Notes: generated by a model not told the origin, from the sequence alone. 46,616 bases of DNA from Corallococcus sicarius (GCF_003611735.1 NZ_RAWG01000037.1:1-46616), one strand, 5' to 3'. Shown: positions 32,470 through 41,304, counted from the stretch's first letter. Translations and numbers: made by a program.

Positions 32470-32826
32470 CTACGCGGCGGCAGCTGCAATGAGCAGGTCG
32501 ATGTCCACCGGCTTGCGCAGGTAGGAGCGGGCCGCCAGCACTTCGCGGCGGCTGTCGAGCTGCGGGTCGGCGCTCATCACCACCACCGGGATGTGGGCGA
32601 AGCGCGCGTCGGCGCGCTGCTCGGCGCGGAACTGGAGGCCGTCCTTCACCGGCATCATCAGGTCCAGGAGGATGACGTCGGGGTAGGTCTTCATCGCCTC
32701 CAGCGCGGCGAGCGCCTGCGCCCCGTGCTCCGCGCACACCACCGTGTGGCCTTCCTCCTCGAGCACCTCGCGGATGGACTCACGGATGTAGAAGTCGTCT
32801 TCCACCACCAGGATGCAACGCTTCAT
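32470..32826 (-). CDS. Single-domain response regulator
   Basis: Stand-alone receiver of 118 residues: acidic pair in VVEDDFYI, phospho-acceptor Asp in VILLDLMMPVKDG, Ser in VVVMSAD and the conserved Lys in RKPVDIDLL. There is no output domain. The stop of the hybrid kinase gene overlaps its start (4 bases), so it is made together with that kinase and should receive phosphate from it or relay it onward. The C-terminus is a short Ala run (IAAAAA). Confidence 0.92.
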   Translation of the reverse strand: MKRCILVVEDDFYIRESIREVLEEEGHTVVCAEHGAQALAALEAMKTYPDVILLDLMMPVKDGLQFRAEQRADARFAHIPVVVMSADPQLDSRREVLAARSYLRKPVDIDLLIAAAAA

Positions 32827-35800
32827 GCCCGGCCCTCCAGCGCAGTGGCCTTGAGATGCGGCTGGGCATCCGAGGCGTCACGGGGCAGCACTACCACGAA
32901 GCTCGCGCCCCCTTGCGGCCCCTCCTCCACCGAAATCCTTCCGCCGTGTCCCACGACGATCTGCTTGGAGATGAAGAGCCCCAGGCCCAACCCTCCGGTG
33001 TTGCGTGAAGCAATGCCGCGATCAAAGCGGTCGAAGATGGTCTCGCGTTGCGCCTCGGGCACTCCGGGCCCGCGGTCGCACACCTCCAGGCGGACGAAGT
33101 CACCCTCCTCCGCCAGACGCACCTCGAGCGCGCTGCCCGGCGCGTACTTGAGCGCGTTGCAGACGAGGTTCGTCAGCACCTGCTCCAGCCGCTGCCCATC
33201 CCAGACCCCCACGAGCACGAACGGAACGTCCAGCCGCACCCGACAGCCCGCGTGCGCAATCTGTCCGGAGAGGCGCTCCACGATGTCCGAGGTGAGCTGG
33301 ACGAAGTCCACCTCCTGGAAGGAGAGGTCGAGCGTGCCCGTCCGGATGCGCGCCACGTCGAGCAGGTCGTCGACGAGGCTGGTCAGCCGGTCCACCTGGA
33401 TCAATGACACGCGCAGCGTCTTCGCCAGCCGCTCCGGGCTCGGGGCGCGGTTCTCCTCGGGCTTCACGCCCCGCTCCGCCAGCTGCAATTGCATCCGCAG
33501 GGACGTGATGGGGGTCTTCAGCTCGTGCGAGGCGATGGAGAGGAACTCGTCGCGCGAACCCAGCAGCATCTTCAACTCCTGCTCCGCCTGCTTGAGCCGC
33601 GAGATGTCCCGGAGCGTGAGGATGGTCCGCGACGGCTGCTGCCCGACGGCCGGCACGACGTCGGAGTCCATCACGAGGTGGAGGCGCCCGGCGGGCGAAT
33701 GCCCCACCGCCTCCAGGTCGCGCACCGGCACGTCCAACGCGCGCTCCAGGTCGAGCGGGCTTCCGGCGTCATCGGTGAGGCGGAACGCCTGACCGTGCTC
33801 CGTGGCGTCGAGGGTGGAGGGGAACTGGCCGTCCGCGAGCTGATGCGCGGCGTGGTTCGCGAAGGTGAACTGGCGCGAGTCCGGGTCGACGAGCAGCGTG
33901 GGCGTCGGCAGGCGGTTGAGCACCGCCTCCAGCCACCGCTGCTGCTGCGACAGGTGCTTCGCGTGCTCCTCCTGCTCCGCCGCCCGCAGCCGCATGGCCG
34001 CCATGGTGAGCTGCGCCTGCACGCGGGCCATCAGCTCCCGGGCCGCGAACGGCTTCGTCAGGTAGTCGTCCGCGCCCAGCTCCAGCCCGCTCGCCGTGGC
34101 CTCTTCCCCCGCGCGCGCGGACAGCAGGATGACCGGCAGCGTGCGCAGGGACTCGTCCGCGCGCAGCCGCTGCAGCAGCTCGATGCCGTCCATCACCGGC
34201 ATCATCACGTCCGACAGCACCAGGTCTGGCCGCGACTCCCGCGCCGACCGGAGCGCCTCCGCCCCATTGGGCACCGCCGTCACCCGGTAGCGCCGCTCGA
34301 GGAGCCGGCGGACGTAGTCGCGCATGTCGGCGTTGTCGTCGGCGAGCAGGATTCGCGGACGCGTCCCCTGCTCCGTCTCCGCCGCGGACGGCACAGGCAC
34401 GGGCGCGGGCGACGCGCTGCTTCCGGGGTCCTCCTGCACGGGCCCGGGCGACACCAGCCAGCGGAGCGCCTCCTCGACGAACGCCTCCACACGGACCGGA
34501 TGGGCCACGAGGCGCGGCGCTCCGCCAGGAACCGGCGCCTCCATCCAGTAGGCCTTTCCGAGCGGAACGCGGACGAAGAAGGTGGAGCCCTCGTCGACGA
34601 CGCTGCGCACCTCCACCGAACCGCCGTGCAGCTTCGCGAGGTCGTGCACGAGCGCCAGGCCAATGCCGCTGCCCTCGTGGGTGCGCCCCTTCGCCTCCTG
34701 CACGCGGTGGAAGCGCTGGAACACGCGGCCGAGCTCTTCCTCCGGGATGCCGATGCCGGTGTCCCGCACCGACAGCACCGCGAAGCCGTCCTCGCGCTTC
34801 AGCGTGACGCGGATCTCCCCGGCGTGCGTGAACTTGAACGCGTTCGACACGAGGTTGAGGACGATCTTCTCCCACATCTCGCGGTCGACGAGCACCGGCT
34901 CCCCGAGCGGCTCCGCGTCCACCACGAGCCGCATGCCCGCGCGCTCCACGGCGGAGCGGAAGGCGCTCGCGACATCGCGGGTGAGCGCGGACAGGTCGGT
35001 GGGCTCCACCGTGGCCTGCGCGCGGCCGGCCTCGATGCGGGAGAAGTCGAGCAGCGCGTTCACCAGCTTGAGCAGCCGCAGCGCATTGCGGTGCACGACC
35101 TCCAGCTCGCCGCGCGCCGCTTGCGACAGCTCTCCGCGCAGGCCCGACAGCAGGTCCTCCACCGGCCCGAGCATCAGCGTGAGCGGCGTGCGGAACTCGT
35201 GGCTCACGTTGCTGAAGAAGGCCGTCTTCGCCTGGTCGATCTCCGAGAGCGCCTCGGCCCGGCGCCGCTCCGCTTCATACGCGCGCGCGTTGCCGAGCGC
35301 CGCGCTCACCGCCGCGCCCAGCATCTCCACGAAGGCCCGGTAGGAGTCGTCGAGCGGGAGCCGCTGGCTCGCTCCGATGACGAGGAACCCGAGCGGCGCG
35401 TCCACGCCCGCCGCGCGGACCGGCAGCACGAACGACGCTCCCAGGGGCTCCGGGTACGGGCCCGCGGACACCTGCCCGAAGCGGGCCGCCAGGTCCATCA
35501 CGGGCTCCGCGCGTCCGCTGCGCACCGCGCGCGCGAGCGGCCAGGTCCCGGCTTCCGCGTCGGCCGTGAGGGGGAGGCAGCGGGGCGCGAGCGGCCCTCC
35601 CGCCGGGGTCCCGCACGTCCCCCGCAGCCGCGCCTCGGTCCCGCCGGGCGTCGTCACGTAGAGCAGCGCGAACGGCAAGTCGAAGTTGTACTGCTCCAGC
35701 GTCGCGAGGAGCAGGTCGCAGGCCTCGTCGAACACGAGCGTCTGCCCCGCGCGGTCGGCGATGTCTCGCAGCGCCCGCGTCCGCCGTTGGGAGAGCATCG

Positions 35801-36272
35801 TGGCGGTGGTCTCCGTCACGGGGTGGAAGAGCCCCACCACCTTGCCGGACTCATTGCGGATGGGGCTCAGGGAGAAGGTGAAGAACGTCTCCTCCGGGTA
35901 GCCGTTGCGCTCGAGGAACATCCGTTGGTTCTCGAGGTAGGACGTCTCGCCCGCGAGTGCGCGCTCGAAGGGCTCGCCGATGACGGGCCAGGCGGACGCC
36001 CAGGTGATGCGGTAGCTCTCCCCCATCGCGCGGGGGTGCACGGCGCCACACACCACGCGGTAGCCGGCGTTGTAGATCTGGTTGTGGCCGTCCCCCCAGA
36101 TGATGTTGATGGGGAAGTTGGACGCGAGGCAGAGGCTGACGGTGGTGCGCAGGCTCTGCGGCCAGGATTCGATGGGGCCCAGCGGGGAGCCGGACCAGTC
36201 CAGCGACGCGATGAGCGTCGCCATCTCGCCCCCGCCCGCAAGCCATTCGAGCCTTCCCGGAAGCGTCCCCAT
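32823..36272 (-). CDS. Hybrid sensor kinase with two kinase cores and an internal receiver
   Basis: Soluble protein of about 1149 residues. Order: PAS-like N-terminus of the type common in myxobacteria (LDWSGSPLGPIESWPQSLRT), with a PAC end (FSLSPIRNESGKVVGLFHPV); a GAF domain; a first kinase (His in FFSNVSHEFRTPLTL, N box NLVSNAFKFT, GSGIGLALV); a receiver (LADDNADM, Asp in LVLSDVMMPVMDG, Lys in LTKPFAARE); a second PAS; and a second kinase (His in SIASHELKTPITSL, NLVCNALKYAPG, GLGLGLFISKQ). There is no membrane segment, so the signal is cytosolic. It makes an operon with the single-domain receiver and a hypothetical gene. The start is uncertain: the ATG at 36272 keeps the WLAGGGEM segment typical of relatives; 36224 is an alternative. 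Confidence 0.88.
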   Translation of the reverse strand: MGTLPGRLEWLAGGGEMATLIASLDWSGSPLGPIESWPQSLRTTVSLCLASNFPINIIWGDGHNQIYNAGYRVVCGAVHPRAMGESYRITWASAWPVIGEPFERALAGETSYLENQRMFLERNGYPEETFFTFSLSPIRNESGKVVGLFHPVTETTATMLSQRRTRALRDIADRAGQTLVFDEACDLLLATLEQYNFDLPFALLYVTTPGGTEARLRGTCGTPAGGPLAPRCLPLTADAEAGTWPLARAVRSGRAEPVMDLAARFGQVSAGPYPEPLGASFVLPVRAAGVDAPLGFLVIGASQRLPLDDSYRAFVEMLGAAVSAALGNARAYEAERRRAEALSEIDQAKTAFFSNVSHEFRTPLTLMLGPVEDLLSGLRGELSQAARGELEVVHRNALRLLKLVNALLDFSRIEAGRAQATVEPTDLSALTRDVASAFRSAVERAGMRLVVDAEPLGEPVLVDREMWEKIVLNLVSNAFKFTHAGEIRVTLKREDGFAVLSVRDTGIGIPEEELGRVFQRFHRVQEAKGRTHEGSGIGLALVHDLAKLHGGSVEVRSVVDEGSTFFVRVPLGKAYWMEAPVPGGAPRLVAHPVRVEAFVEEALRWLVSPGPVQEDPGSSASPAPVPVPSAAETEQGTRPRILLADDNADMRDYVRRLLERRYRVTAVPNGAEALRSARESRPDLVLSDVMMPVMDGIELLQRLRADESLRTLPVILLSARAGEEATASGLELGADDYLTKPFAARELMARVQAQLTMAAMRLRAAEQEEHAKHLSQQQRWLEAVLNRLPTPTLLVDPDSRQFTFANHAAHQLADGQFPSTLDATEHGQAFRLTDDAGSPLDLERALDVPVRDLEAVGHSPAGRLHLVMDSDVVPAVGQQPSRTILTLRDISRLKQAEQELKMLLGSRDEFLSIASHELKTPITSLRMQLQLAERGVKPEENRAPSPERLAKTLRVSLIQVDRLTSLVDDLLDVARIRTGTLDLSFQEVDFVQLTSDIVERLSGQIAHAGCRVRLDVPFVLVGVWDGQRLEQVLTNLVCNALKYAPGSALEVRLAEEGDFVRLEVCDRGPGVPEAQRETIFDRFDRGIASRNTGGLGLGLFISKQIVVGHGGRISVEEGPQGGASFVVVLPRDASDAQPHLKATALEGRA

Positions 36273-36420
36273 CGCGGAGATATACGTACCCGGGTGCAGG
36301 TGAACAAGGCAGCCGAAGACGTCATGCGGACTTGAAGCGTCGAGCAGGAAACGGTCCCACTGGACCTGCATCCAGGGGGGCGAGCAGGCAGGCGGCGCAA
36401 GGCCCTTCCTCAAGCCGGTA

Positions 36421-36726
36421 TCAGGGTCGCGCGATACCCAAGCGATCCGCGGCCTCATTCAGAACGGCGGAGAGACTCCTCGCCGCGGACTGAAGGTCCC
36501 GTGCGAATGCCTCCAGGTCGTCGATCCGGGCGCTACGGTTCCGATATTCGATGCGTACACCAGCACCCTCCCTGACGAGTCCGACTTCGTAGGGCTCGAC
36601 TACGACATCCATCAACACCCGCGACTCATGTCGCAGCCGCTCCAGCCCTTCCTCAGCGTCGGAGCGCCTGATCAAACCAGGCCAGATTGAGAGGTACGCG
36701 TTCGGGCGCAAGGCCTTCCTTCGCAT
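36421..36726 (-). CDS. Small hypothetical protein of the low-GC cluster
   Basis: About 101 residues, unrecognised. A basic N-terminus is followed by a beta segment (MDVVVEPYEVGLVREGAGVR) and a helical C-terminus (DDLEAFARDLQSAARSLSAVL). The start is unclear: ATG 36726 overlaps the preceding HEAT-like gene by 74 bases; TTG 36675 would overlap by 23; none has a good ribosome-binding site. It is the last of four same-strand small genes. Confidence 0.5.
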   Translation of the reverse strand: MRRKALRPNAYLSIWPGLIRRSDAEEGLERLRHESRVLMDVVVEPYEVGLVREGAGVRIEYRNRSARIDDLEAFARDLQSAARSLSAVLNEAADRLGIARP

Positions 36727-37156
36727 GCTCCGCCGGACTCGACTCCCCACACATCCATCTGGCCTCCACGTAGGCCTGATGACTCGCTCGTCTTGAACGC
36801 TTCTCGTCGGAGGCCACCCGTCTCAGAGCGGACAACGCTTCGGCGCGCGACTCCGGCGACTCCCGACCCATCCGCGCGACGGCGGAGACTGCTGCATCCA
36901 GGACCTCTTCGTCTTGCTCCGTCGCAAGGAGCCCAAGCAACCCGCGAAGAGCAGGAACGTAACCCCAGTGAATGGCCACGGAAAAGACGGCCTGGCGGCG
37001 TACGTCAGGATCTGGATGAGCGAACAAGGTGCTCGCCTTCTCCAGCAGTTCTCCCGCAGGCGCATCACCTGTCCTGCCACCCAGGGAGAACAAGGCGGAG
37101 AGGATGACGTCGGAATCGCCCGATTCCAACATCCGTACCCACTCCTGATCAGTCAC
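36653..37156 (-). CDS. HEAT-like repeat protein
   Basis: Protein of 167 residues made of paired helices: DVILSALFSLGG, AHPDPDVRRQAVFSVAIHWG, YVPALRGLLGLLATEQDEEVLDAAVSAVARMG and so on, a HEAT-type solenoid. Such proteins are protein-binding scaffolds. It starts with GTG at 37156, preceded by GGAGGTGGAGC, and overlaps the end of the upstream gene by 8 bases. Upstream ATGs in the same open frame lie inside that gene and are not used. Third gene of a four-gene cluster of lower GC; a role as an immunity-type protein is possible but unproven. Confidence 0.68.
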   Translation of the reverse strand: MTDQEWVRMLESGDSDVILSALFSLGGRTGDAPAGELLEKASTLFAHPDPDVRRQAVFSVAIHWGYVPALRGLLGLLATEQDEEVLDAAVSAVARMGRESPESRAEALSALRRVASDEKRSRRASHQAYVEARWMCGESSPAEHAKEGLAPERVPLNLAWFDQALRR

Positions 37157-37610
37157 GCTCCACCTCCCGAAGAGCATCAACACGGGGGCTGAGCAGCCAA
37201 AGCCTGGCCGAGTGAGGGACCTCAACGAGGATCCCCTCCCGCGCCAACTCCCGCAGGCAAAGCTCAAGCTCGCCCTCATCCTGCGCCGAGAAGGTCCTCC
37301 CACCGTAGTGGACTGTGGCGATTCCGATGGCCTCACAGAACTGACTCAACCTCCAAGCATCCACGGCCGAAGGACTTCGGAGCAGACCTACATGCGCATC
37401 GACGACACGTCCCGTCCTCTCACCAATGAACTGGACGCCTGCACCATGACGACCGTAACGCCAGCCCTCATCACCGACCACAAGGCGTCCGCGTTTCGGC
37501 ACATCCGTCAGGAACTCCCAGTCTTGGACGTGTCGAAGGTTTGATCTCAAGGACGCAACGAGACTCGCCTGAAGGTCGGAGTATTGCCGAATGATTTCCT
37601 GCGCGTTCAT
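37149..37610 (-). CDS. Hypothetical protein, DUF6896/immunity-like
   Basis: Protein of 153 residues. The motif GWRYGRHGAGVQF, followed by GRVVDAHVG and AVDAWRLSQFCEAIG, resembles the family I remember as DUF6896, found beside polymorphic toxins; this link is from memory and uncertain. The C-terminus (LELCLRELAREGILVEVPHSARLWLL) is helical. AGGAG lies 8 bases before ATG 37610; a GTG at 37619 would be too close to it. It follows the preceding small gene after 11 bases and overlaps the HEAT-like gene by 8 bases. Confidence 0.65.
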   Translation of the reverse strand: MNAQEIIRQYSDLQASLVASLRSNLRHVQDWEFLTDVPKRGRLVVGDEGWRYGRHGAGVQFIGERTGRVVDAHVGLLRSPSAVDAWRLSQFCEAIGIATVHYGGRTFSAQDEGELELCLRELAREGILVEVPHSARLWLLSPRVDALREVERD

Positions 37611-37621
37611 GTGAGTCACTC

Positions 37622-37924
37622 CTACAGCCTATTCATACGCTCAAGTGCAGCGGCGTAGAACCCGACTGCCTCTCGGACAAGCTCGGCCAAGGTGGTCCCG
37701 TCCTTCCGGAAGTACGCTTCCCCCAGACGCCCTCCTGACAACACAACCGTGTATACGGAATCACCGGGACGGGCACCGTCGACCTTGATGACGACGCTGA
37801 TGCCATCTCGCCCGATTGCCTCAAGCGCCGCCAGCAGCGGCGACAATCGGCTCCACTGCGAAACCGTTGCAGCAGACGGCTGAGCACTCTCCGGTAGAGA
37901 CCGGACCAACGACTCATCATCCAC
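37622..37924 (-). CDS. Small hypothetical protein, first of the low-GC cluster
   Basis: Protein of 100 residues, unrecognised. A helix (SRLSPLLAALEAIGRDG) leads into a three-strand sheet (ISVVIKVDGARPGDSVYTVVLSGGRLGEAYFRKD) and a final helix (LAELVREAVGFYAAALERM). It starts with GTG at 37924 behind a strong AAGGAGGTG. Divergent from the molybdopterin enzyme gene across 148 bases, which must contain the cluster promoter. Confidence 0.62.
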   Translation of the reverse strand: MDDESLVRSLPESAQPSAATVSQWSRLSPLLAALEAIGRDGISVVIKVDGARPGDSVYTVVLSGGRLGEAYFRKDGTTLAELVREAVGFYAAALERMNRL

Positions 37925-38072
37925 GACCCACCTCCTTACCTGCCGCGTGCCGTGATGTCGCGGCTCGCAGTTGCAGTGCGTTCACCCCGTCCGTGGTTCC
38001 TGTCAACTCCCTATCGTCCCATCTTCGCTCCTACCGTGTTCGCGGAGCCCGGCCGTCGTAGGCTCCCTGCCC

Positions 38073-40316
38073 ATGAGCGCTTCCGCCCCGTCCCAGGTCC
38101 ACTTCCGCACCTGCAACCTCTGTGAAGCGATGTGCGGCGTTCGCATTGAAGTGGCGGACGGGCGCATCACGTCCATCAAGGGCGACGACGCGGATCCGTT
38201 CAGCCGGGGCCACATCTGCCCCAAGGCCGTGGCCCTTCGCGACCTCCATGAGGACCCGGACCGCCTGCGCCACCCCATGAAGCGCACCGCCTCCGGCTGG
38301 GAGCGCGTGTCGTGGGAGGACGCCTTCGACGACATCACCCGGCGCCTCCATGCGCTCCAGCAGGAGCACGGCCCCCACTCCGTGGGCGCCTTCCTGGGCA
38401 ATCCCAACGTCCACAACATGGGCGCGATGATGTTCGGCGCGGGGCTGCTTCGCACGCTGCGCTCGCGCAACCTGTTCTCCGCCACCTCCGTCGACCAGCT
38501 CCCCCATCAGCTCGTGGCCCACCTCATGTTCGGCCACCAGCTCCTCATCCCCATCCCGGACATCGACCGCACCCGGTACATGCTCATCCTGGGCGCCAAT
38601 CCGCTCGCGTCCAATGGCAGCCTGATGACCTCCCCGGATGTCCGCGCCCGCCTCCGCGCCATCCAGGAGCGCGGCGGCAAGGTCGTCGTCATCGACCCGC
38701 GCCGCACCGAGACCGCCCACATCGCCAACCAGCACGTCTTCGTGCGCCCCGGCACCGACGCGCTCGCCCTGCTCTCCCTGCTGCACGTCGTCCTCCAAGA
38801 AGACACCGGCGAAGACACCGGCGCCCAGCGCCTGGGCCGGCTCGCGGCGTTCGTGGACGGCCTGGACTCCGTCGTGTCACTCGTCCGCGACTTCCCTCCA
38901 GAGCGCACGGCGCCTCACACCGGCATCGCCCCGGAGGTGCTGCGCGGCATCGCCCGGGACTACCTCGCCGCGGAAGGCGCCGTCTGCTACGGCCGCGTCG
39001 GCGTGTCCACGCACCCCTTTGGCTCGCTCTGCCAATGGCTCATCAACACCCTCAACATCGTCACCGGCAACCTGGACCGCGAAGGTGGCGCCCTCTTCAC
39101 CCAGCCCGCGTTCGACATCATCGGCGGGCCCCGCGCGCTGGGCGTCAGCCGTGGCAGCCACGGCCGCTGGAAGAGCCGCGTGCGCGGCCTCCCCGAGTTC
39201 TCCGGCGAGCTCCCCGTCGCCGCGCTCGCGGAGGAGATCCTCACCCCCGGTGACGGCCGCATCCGCGCCCTGCTCACCGTGGCCGGCAACCCCGTGCTGT
39301 CCACGCCCAATGGCACCCAGCTGGACACCGCCCTGGGCCAGCTGGACCTCATGGTCAGCGTGGATCCCTACCTCAACGAGACCACCCGGCACGCCCACTA
39401 CATCCTGCCCCCGGCCTCCGTGCTGGAGCGCGGGCACTACGACCTCGTCTTCCACGTGCTCGCCGTGCGCAACACGGCCAAGTACTCACCGCCCGTGTTC
39501 ACCGCCGGCCCGGAGTCGCGCCAGGATTGGGAGATCCTCCTGGAGCTCCAACACCGCCTGGAGACCCTGCGCGATGGCCGCACGGCCCGCGCCACCCTCC
39601 AGTACCAGGCCCTCAAGCGCCTGGGGCCGGAGCGCCTGCTCGACGTGGGCCTGCGCATGGGGCCGTATGGCTCGCGCTTCCACCCGCTCAAGAAGGACGG
39701 CCTGTCGCTCGCGAAGCTGCGCGCCGCGCCCCACGGCATCGACCTGGGCCCCCTGAAGCCCAGCCTGCCCGGCCGCCTGGGCAGCCGCTCCAAGCGCATC
39801 CAGCTGGCGCCGGAGCTGCTCGTCGCGGATGTGGCCCGGCTGCGCGCGGCGTTCCCCGACGACGCGGCGCCTCGCGACGGGGAGCTGCTGCTCATTGGCC
39901 GGCGGCACCTTCGCGACAACAACTCGTGGATGCACAACGTGCCGGGGCTCGTGAAGGGCCGCCCCCGCTGCACCCTCCTGATGCACCCGGAGGACGCCTC
40001 CCGCCTGGGCCTCACCGAAGGCAGCGACGCCTGCGTCCGCTCGCGCGTGGGCGAAATCACCGTGCCCGTGGCCATCACCGACGACGTGATGCCCGGCGTC
40101 GTCAGCCTTCCCCACGGCTACGGCCATCAGCGCCCGGGCATCCGCCTCCGGGTGGCCGGCGCGCACGCGGGCGCCAGCATCAACGACCTCACCGACGAAC
40201 AGGCCCTGGACACCGTCAGCGGCAACGCCGCCTTCAGTGGCACACCGGTACGGGTACGGGCGGCGGCACCACCTGCGCCACCGTCACCTTCCGGGCCCGC
40301 CACACCAGCGGCGTGA
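38073..40316 (+). CDS. Molybdopterin-dependent oxidoreductase (DMSO reductase superfamily)
   Basis: Large redox enzyme of 747 residues that should bind bis-MGD molybdenum (or tungsten) and one [4Fe-4S] cluster. The cluster cysteines are Cys14, Cys17, Cys21 and Cys49 (CNLCEAMC and GHICPK). Cofactor-binding segments include YMLILGANPLASNG, VVVIDPRRTETAHIAN, GNLDREGGALF and, near the end, LPHGYGHQRPG. Where formate dehydrogenases carry Cys/Sec before His (CH), this reads LPHQ, so it is probably not a formate dehydrogenase. No Tat signal, electron-transfer or membrane subunit gene is adjacent, so it is likely cytosolic and uses a soluble carrier. Substrate unknown. Its last 83 bases overlap the end of the convergent membrane-protein gene. 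Confidence 0.88.
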   Translation: MSASAPSQVHFRTCNLCEAMCGVRIEVADGRITSIKGDDADPFSRGHICPKAVALRDLHEDPDRLRHPMKRTASGWERVSWEDAFDDITRRLHALQQEHGPHSVGAFLGNPNVHNMGAMMFGAGLLRTLRSRNLFSATSVDQLPHQLVAHLMFGHQLLIPIPDIDRTRYMLILGANPLASNGSLMTSPDVRARLRAIQERGGKVVVIDPRRTETAHIANQHVFVRPGTDALALLSLLHVVLQEDTGEDTGAQRLGRLAAFVDGLDSVVSLVRDFPPERTAPHTGIAPEVLRGIARDYLAAEGAVCYGRVGVSTHPFGSLCQWLINTLNIVTGNLDREGGALFTQPAFDIIGGPRALGVSRGSHGRWKSRVRGLPEFSGELPVAALAEEILTPGDGRIRALLTVAGNPVLSTPNGTQLDTALGQLDLMVSVDPYLNETTRHAHYILPPASVLERGHYDLVFHVLAVRNTAKYSPPVFTAGPESRQDWEILLELQHRLETLRDGRTARATLQYQALKRLGPERLLDVGLRMGPYGSRFHPLKKDGLSLAKLRAAPHGIDLGPLKPSLPGRLGSRSKRIQLAPELLVADVARLRAAFPDDAAPRDGELLLIGRRHLRDNNSWMHNVPGLVKGRPRCTLLMHPEDASRLGLTEGSDACVRSRVGEITVPVAITDDVMPGVVSLPHGYGHQRPGIRLRVAGAHAGASINDLTDEQALDTVSGNAAFSGTPVRVRAAAPPAPPSPSGPATPAA

Positions 40317-41304
40317 GCGCCCCCACCAGCACGAACACCGCCTGCACCGCGTGGGCGAGCAGCGCGATGGACATCGCCTTCGCGGCGGACGTCCCCATCG
40401 CCCCCGCGGCCAGCGAGAACATCCCGTCCGTCACGCCCACCTGCCCCGGCACGAGCGACCCCATCGCGAGCGCCACCAGGTAGAGCCCTTGCGTGAAGAG
40501 CGCCTGCACCACCGTCGCGTCGATGCCCACCGCGTGCGCGAGCACCGCGTACTGCATCACCTGCAACACGCGGCTGACCAGGAACGCCAGCATCGGCCGC
40601 CAGGGACACAGCCCTCCGGCACACACCGACGCCTGGAACACCTCCGCGTGCGCGCCCCACTTCGCGCACCGGCGCTGCATCCACGCGCCCAGCCGCTTCG
40701 CGCGCAGCCCCGCCCGCATGCCCAGCGACGCCAGCAGCAGCACGAAGCCGTGCACCAGCATCCCCACCGTGAACGCGGACCAGCCCGTCATGAGATAGGA
40801 CGCCACCGCGCACGGAAAGGAGATGAGCCCTCCTGCGCCGAGCGACGCCGCCTGGGACGTGGCCGCCGCCGCCGTCGCCGACGCGCCTCCCGTGTAGGGC
40901 GTGAGCAGCGTCGCCTTCGTCGCCTCCGCGGCGGTGCGGCCCGCGGGCGCCATGCTCGACACCGCCGTGCCGATGAGCTGCGCCCGCACCAGCACCCCCA
41001 GGGGCACCTGCCCCGCGCGGGCGCCATAGGACAGCCGCGTCGCCGTCGCGTCGCAGGTCTGCCGTCCCATCTCGAGGAGCACCACCCAGGGCAACAGGGG
41101 CAGCGCGGTCAGGAGCGTGGCCTTCAGCTCACCGGCGCCCGCCTTGTGCACCATCGCCGTCAGCATGCCCAGGCCGCCCAGTGCGAAGACGGGCTTGAGC
41201 ACCGTGAGCAGCCTGCGCCTCCAGACGCCCGGTTCGGTTGTCTGCCCTCCGGATACGCCGGCCATCGGCCCGGCCAGGGCCGCCTCGTGGTGCACGTTGC
41301 TCAC
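40234..41304 (-). CDS. UPF0104/LPG-synthase-type integral membrane protein
   Basis: Integral membrane protein of 356 residues with about eight hydrophobic segments. The pattern fits the lysylphosphatidylglycerol synthase transmembrane (UPF0104) family: Arg-containing first loop, MAPAGRTAAEATKATLL, GLYLVALAMGSLVPGQVGVTDGMFSLAAGAMG. Members are thought to move lipids across the membrane; there is no aminoacyl transferase domain here. GTG at 41304 is preceded by GAGGAGGG; the longer open frame upstream is not supported. The C-terminus is Pro/Val rich and is encoded opposite the end of the molybdopterin enzyme gene (83-base overlap). Confidence 0.78.
   Translation of the reverse strand: MSNVHHEAALAGPMAGVSGGQTTEPGVWRRRLLTVLKPVFALGGLGMLTAMVHKAGAGELKATLLTALPLLPWVVLLEMGRQTCDATATRLSYGARAGQVPLGVLVRAQLIGTAVSSMAPAGRTAAEATKATLLTPYTGGASATAAAATSQAASLGAGGLISFPCAVASYLMTGWSAFTVGMLVHGFVLLLASLGMRAGLRAKRLGAWMQRRCAKWGAHAEVFQASVCAGGLCPWRPMLAFLVSRVLQVMQYAVLAHAVGIDATVVQALFTQGLYLVALAMGSLVPGQVGVTDGMFSLAAGAMGTSAAKAMSIALLAHAVQAVFVLVGALTPLVWRARKVTVAQVVPPPVPVPVCH

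Noticed and set aside
36295-36370. TGCAGGT and ACCTGCA as a long-range inverted repeat
   Set aside because: Arms of 7 bases 62 bases apart are expected by chance in GC-rich DNA; not listed as a feature.
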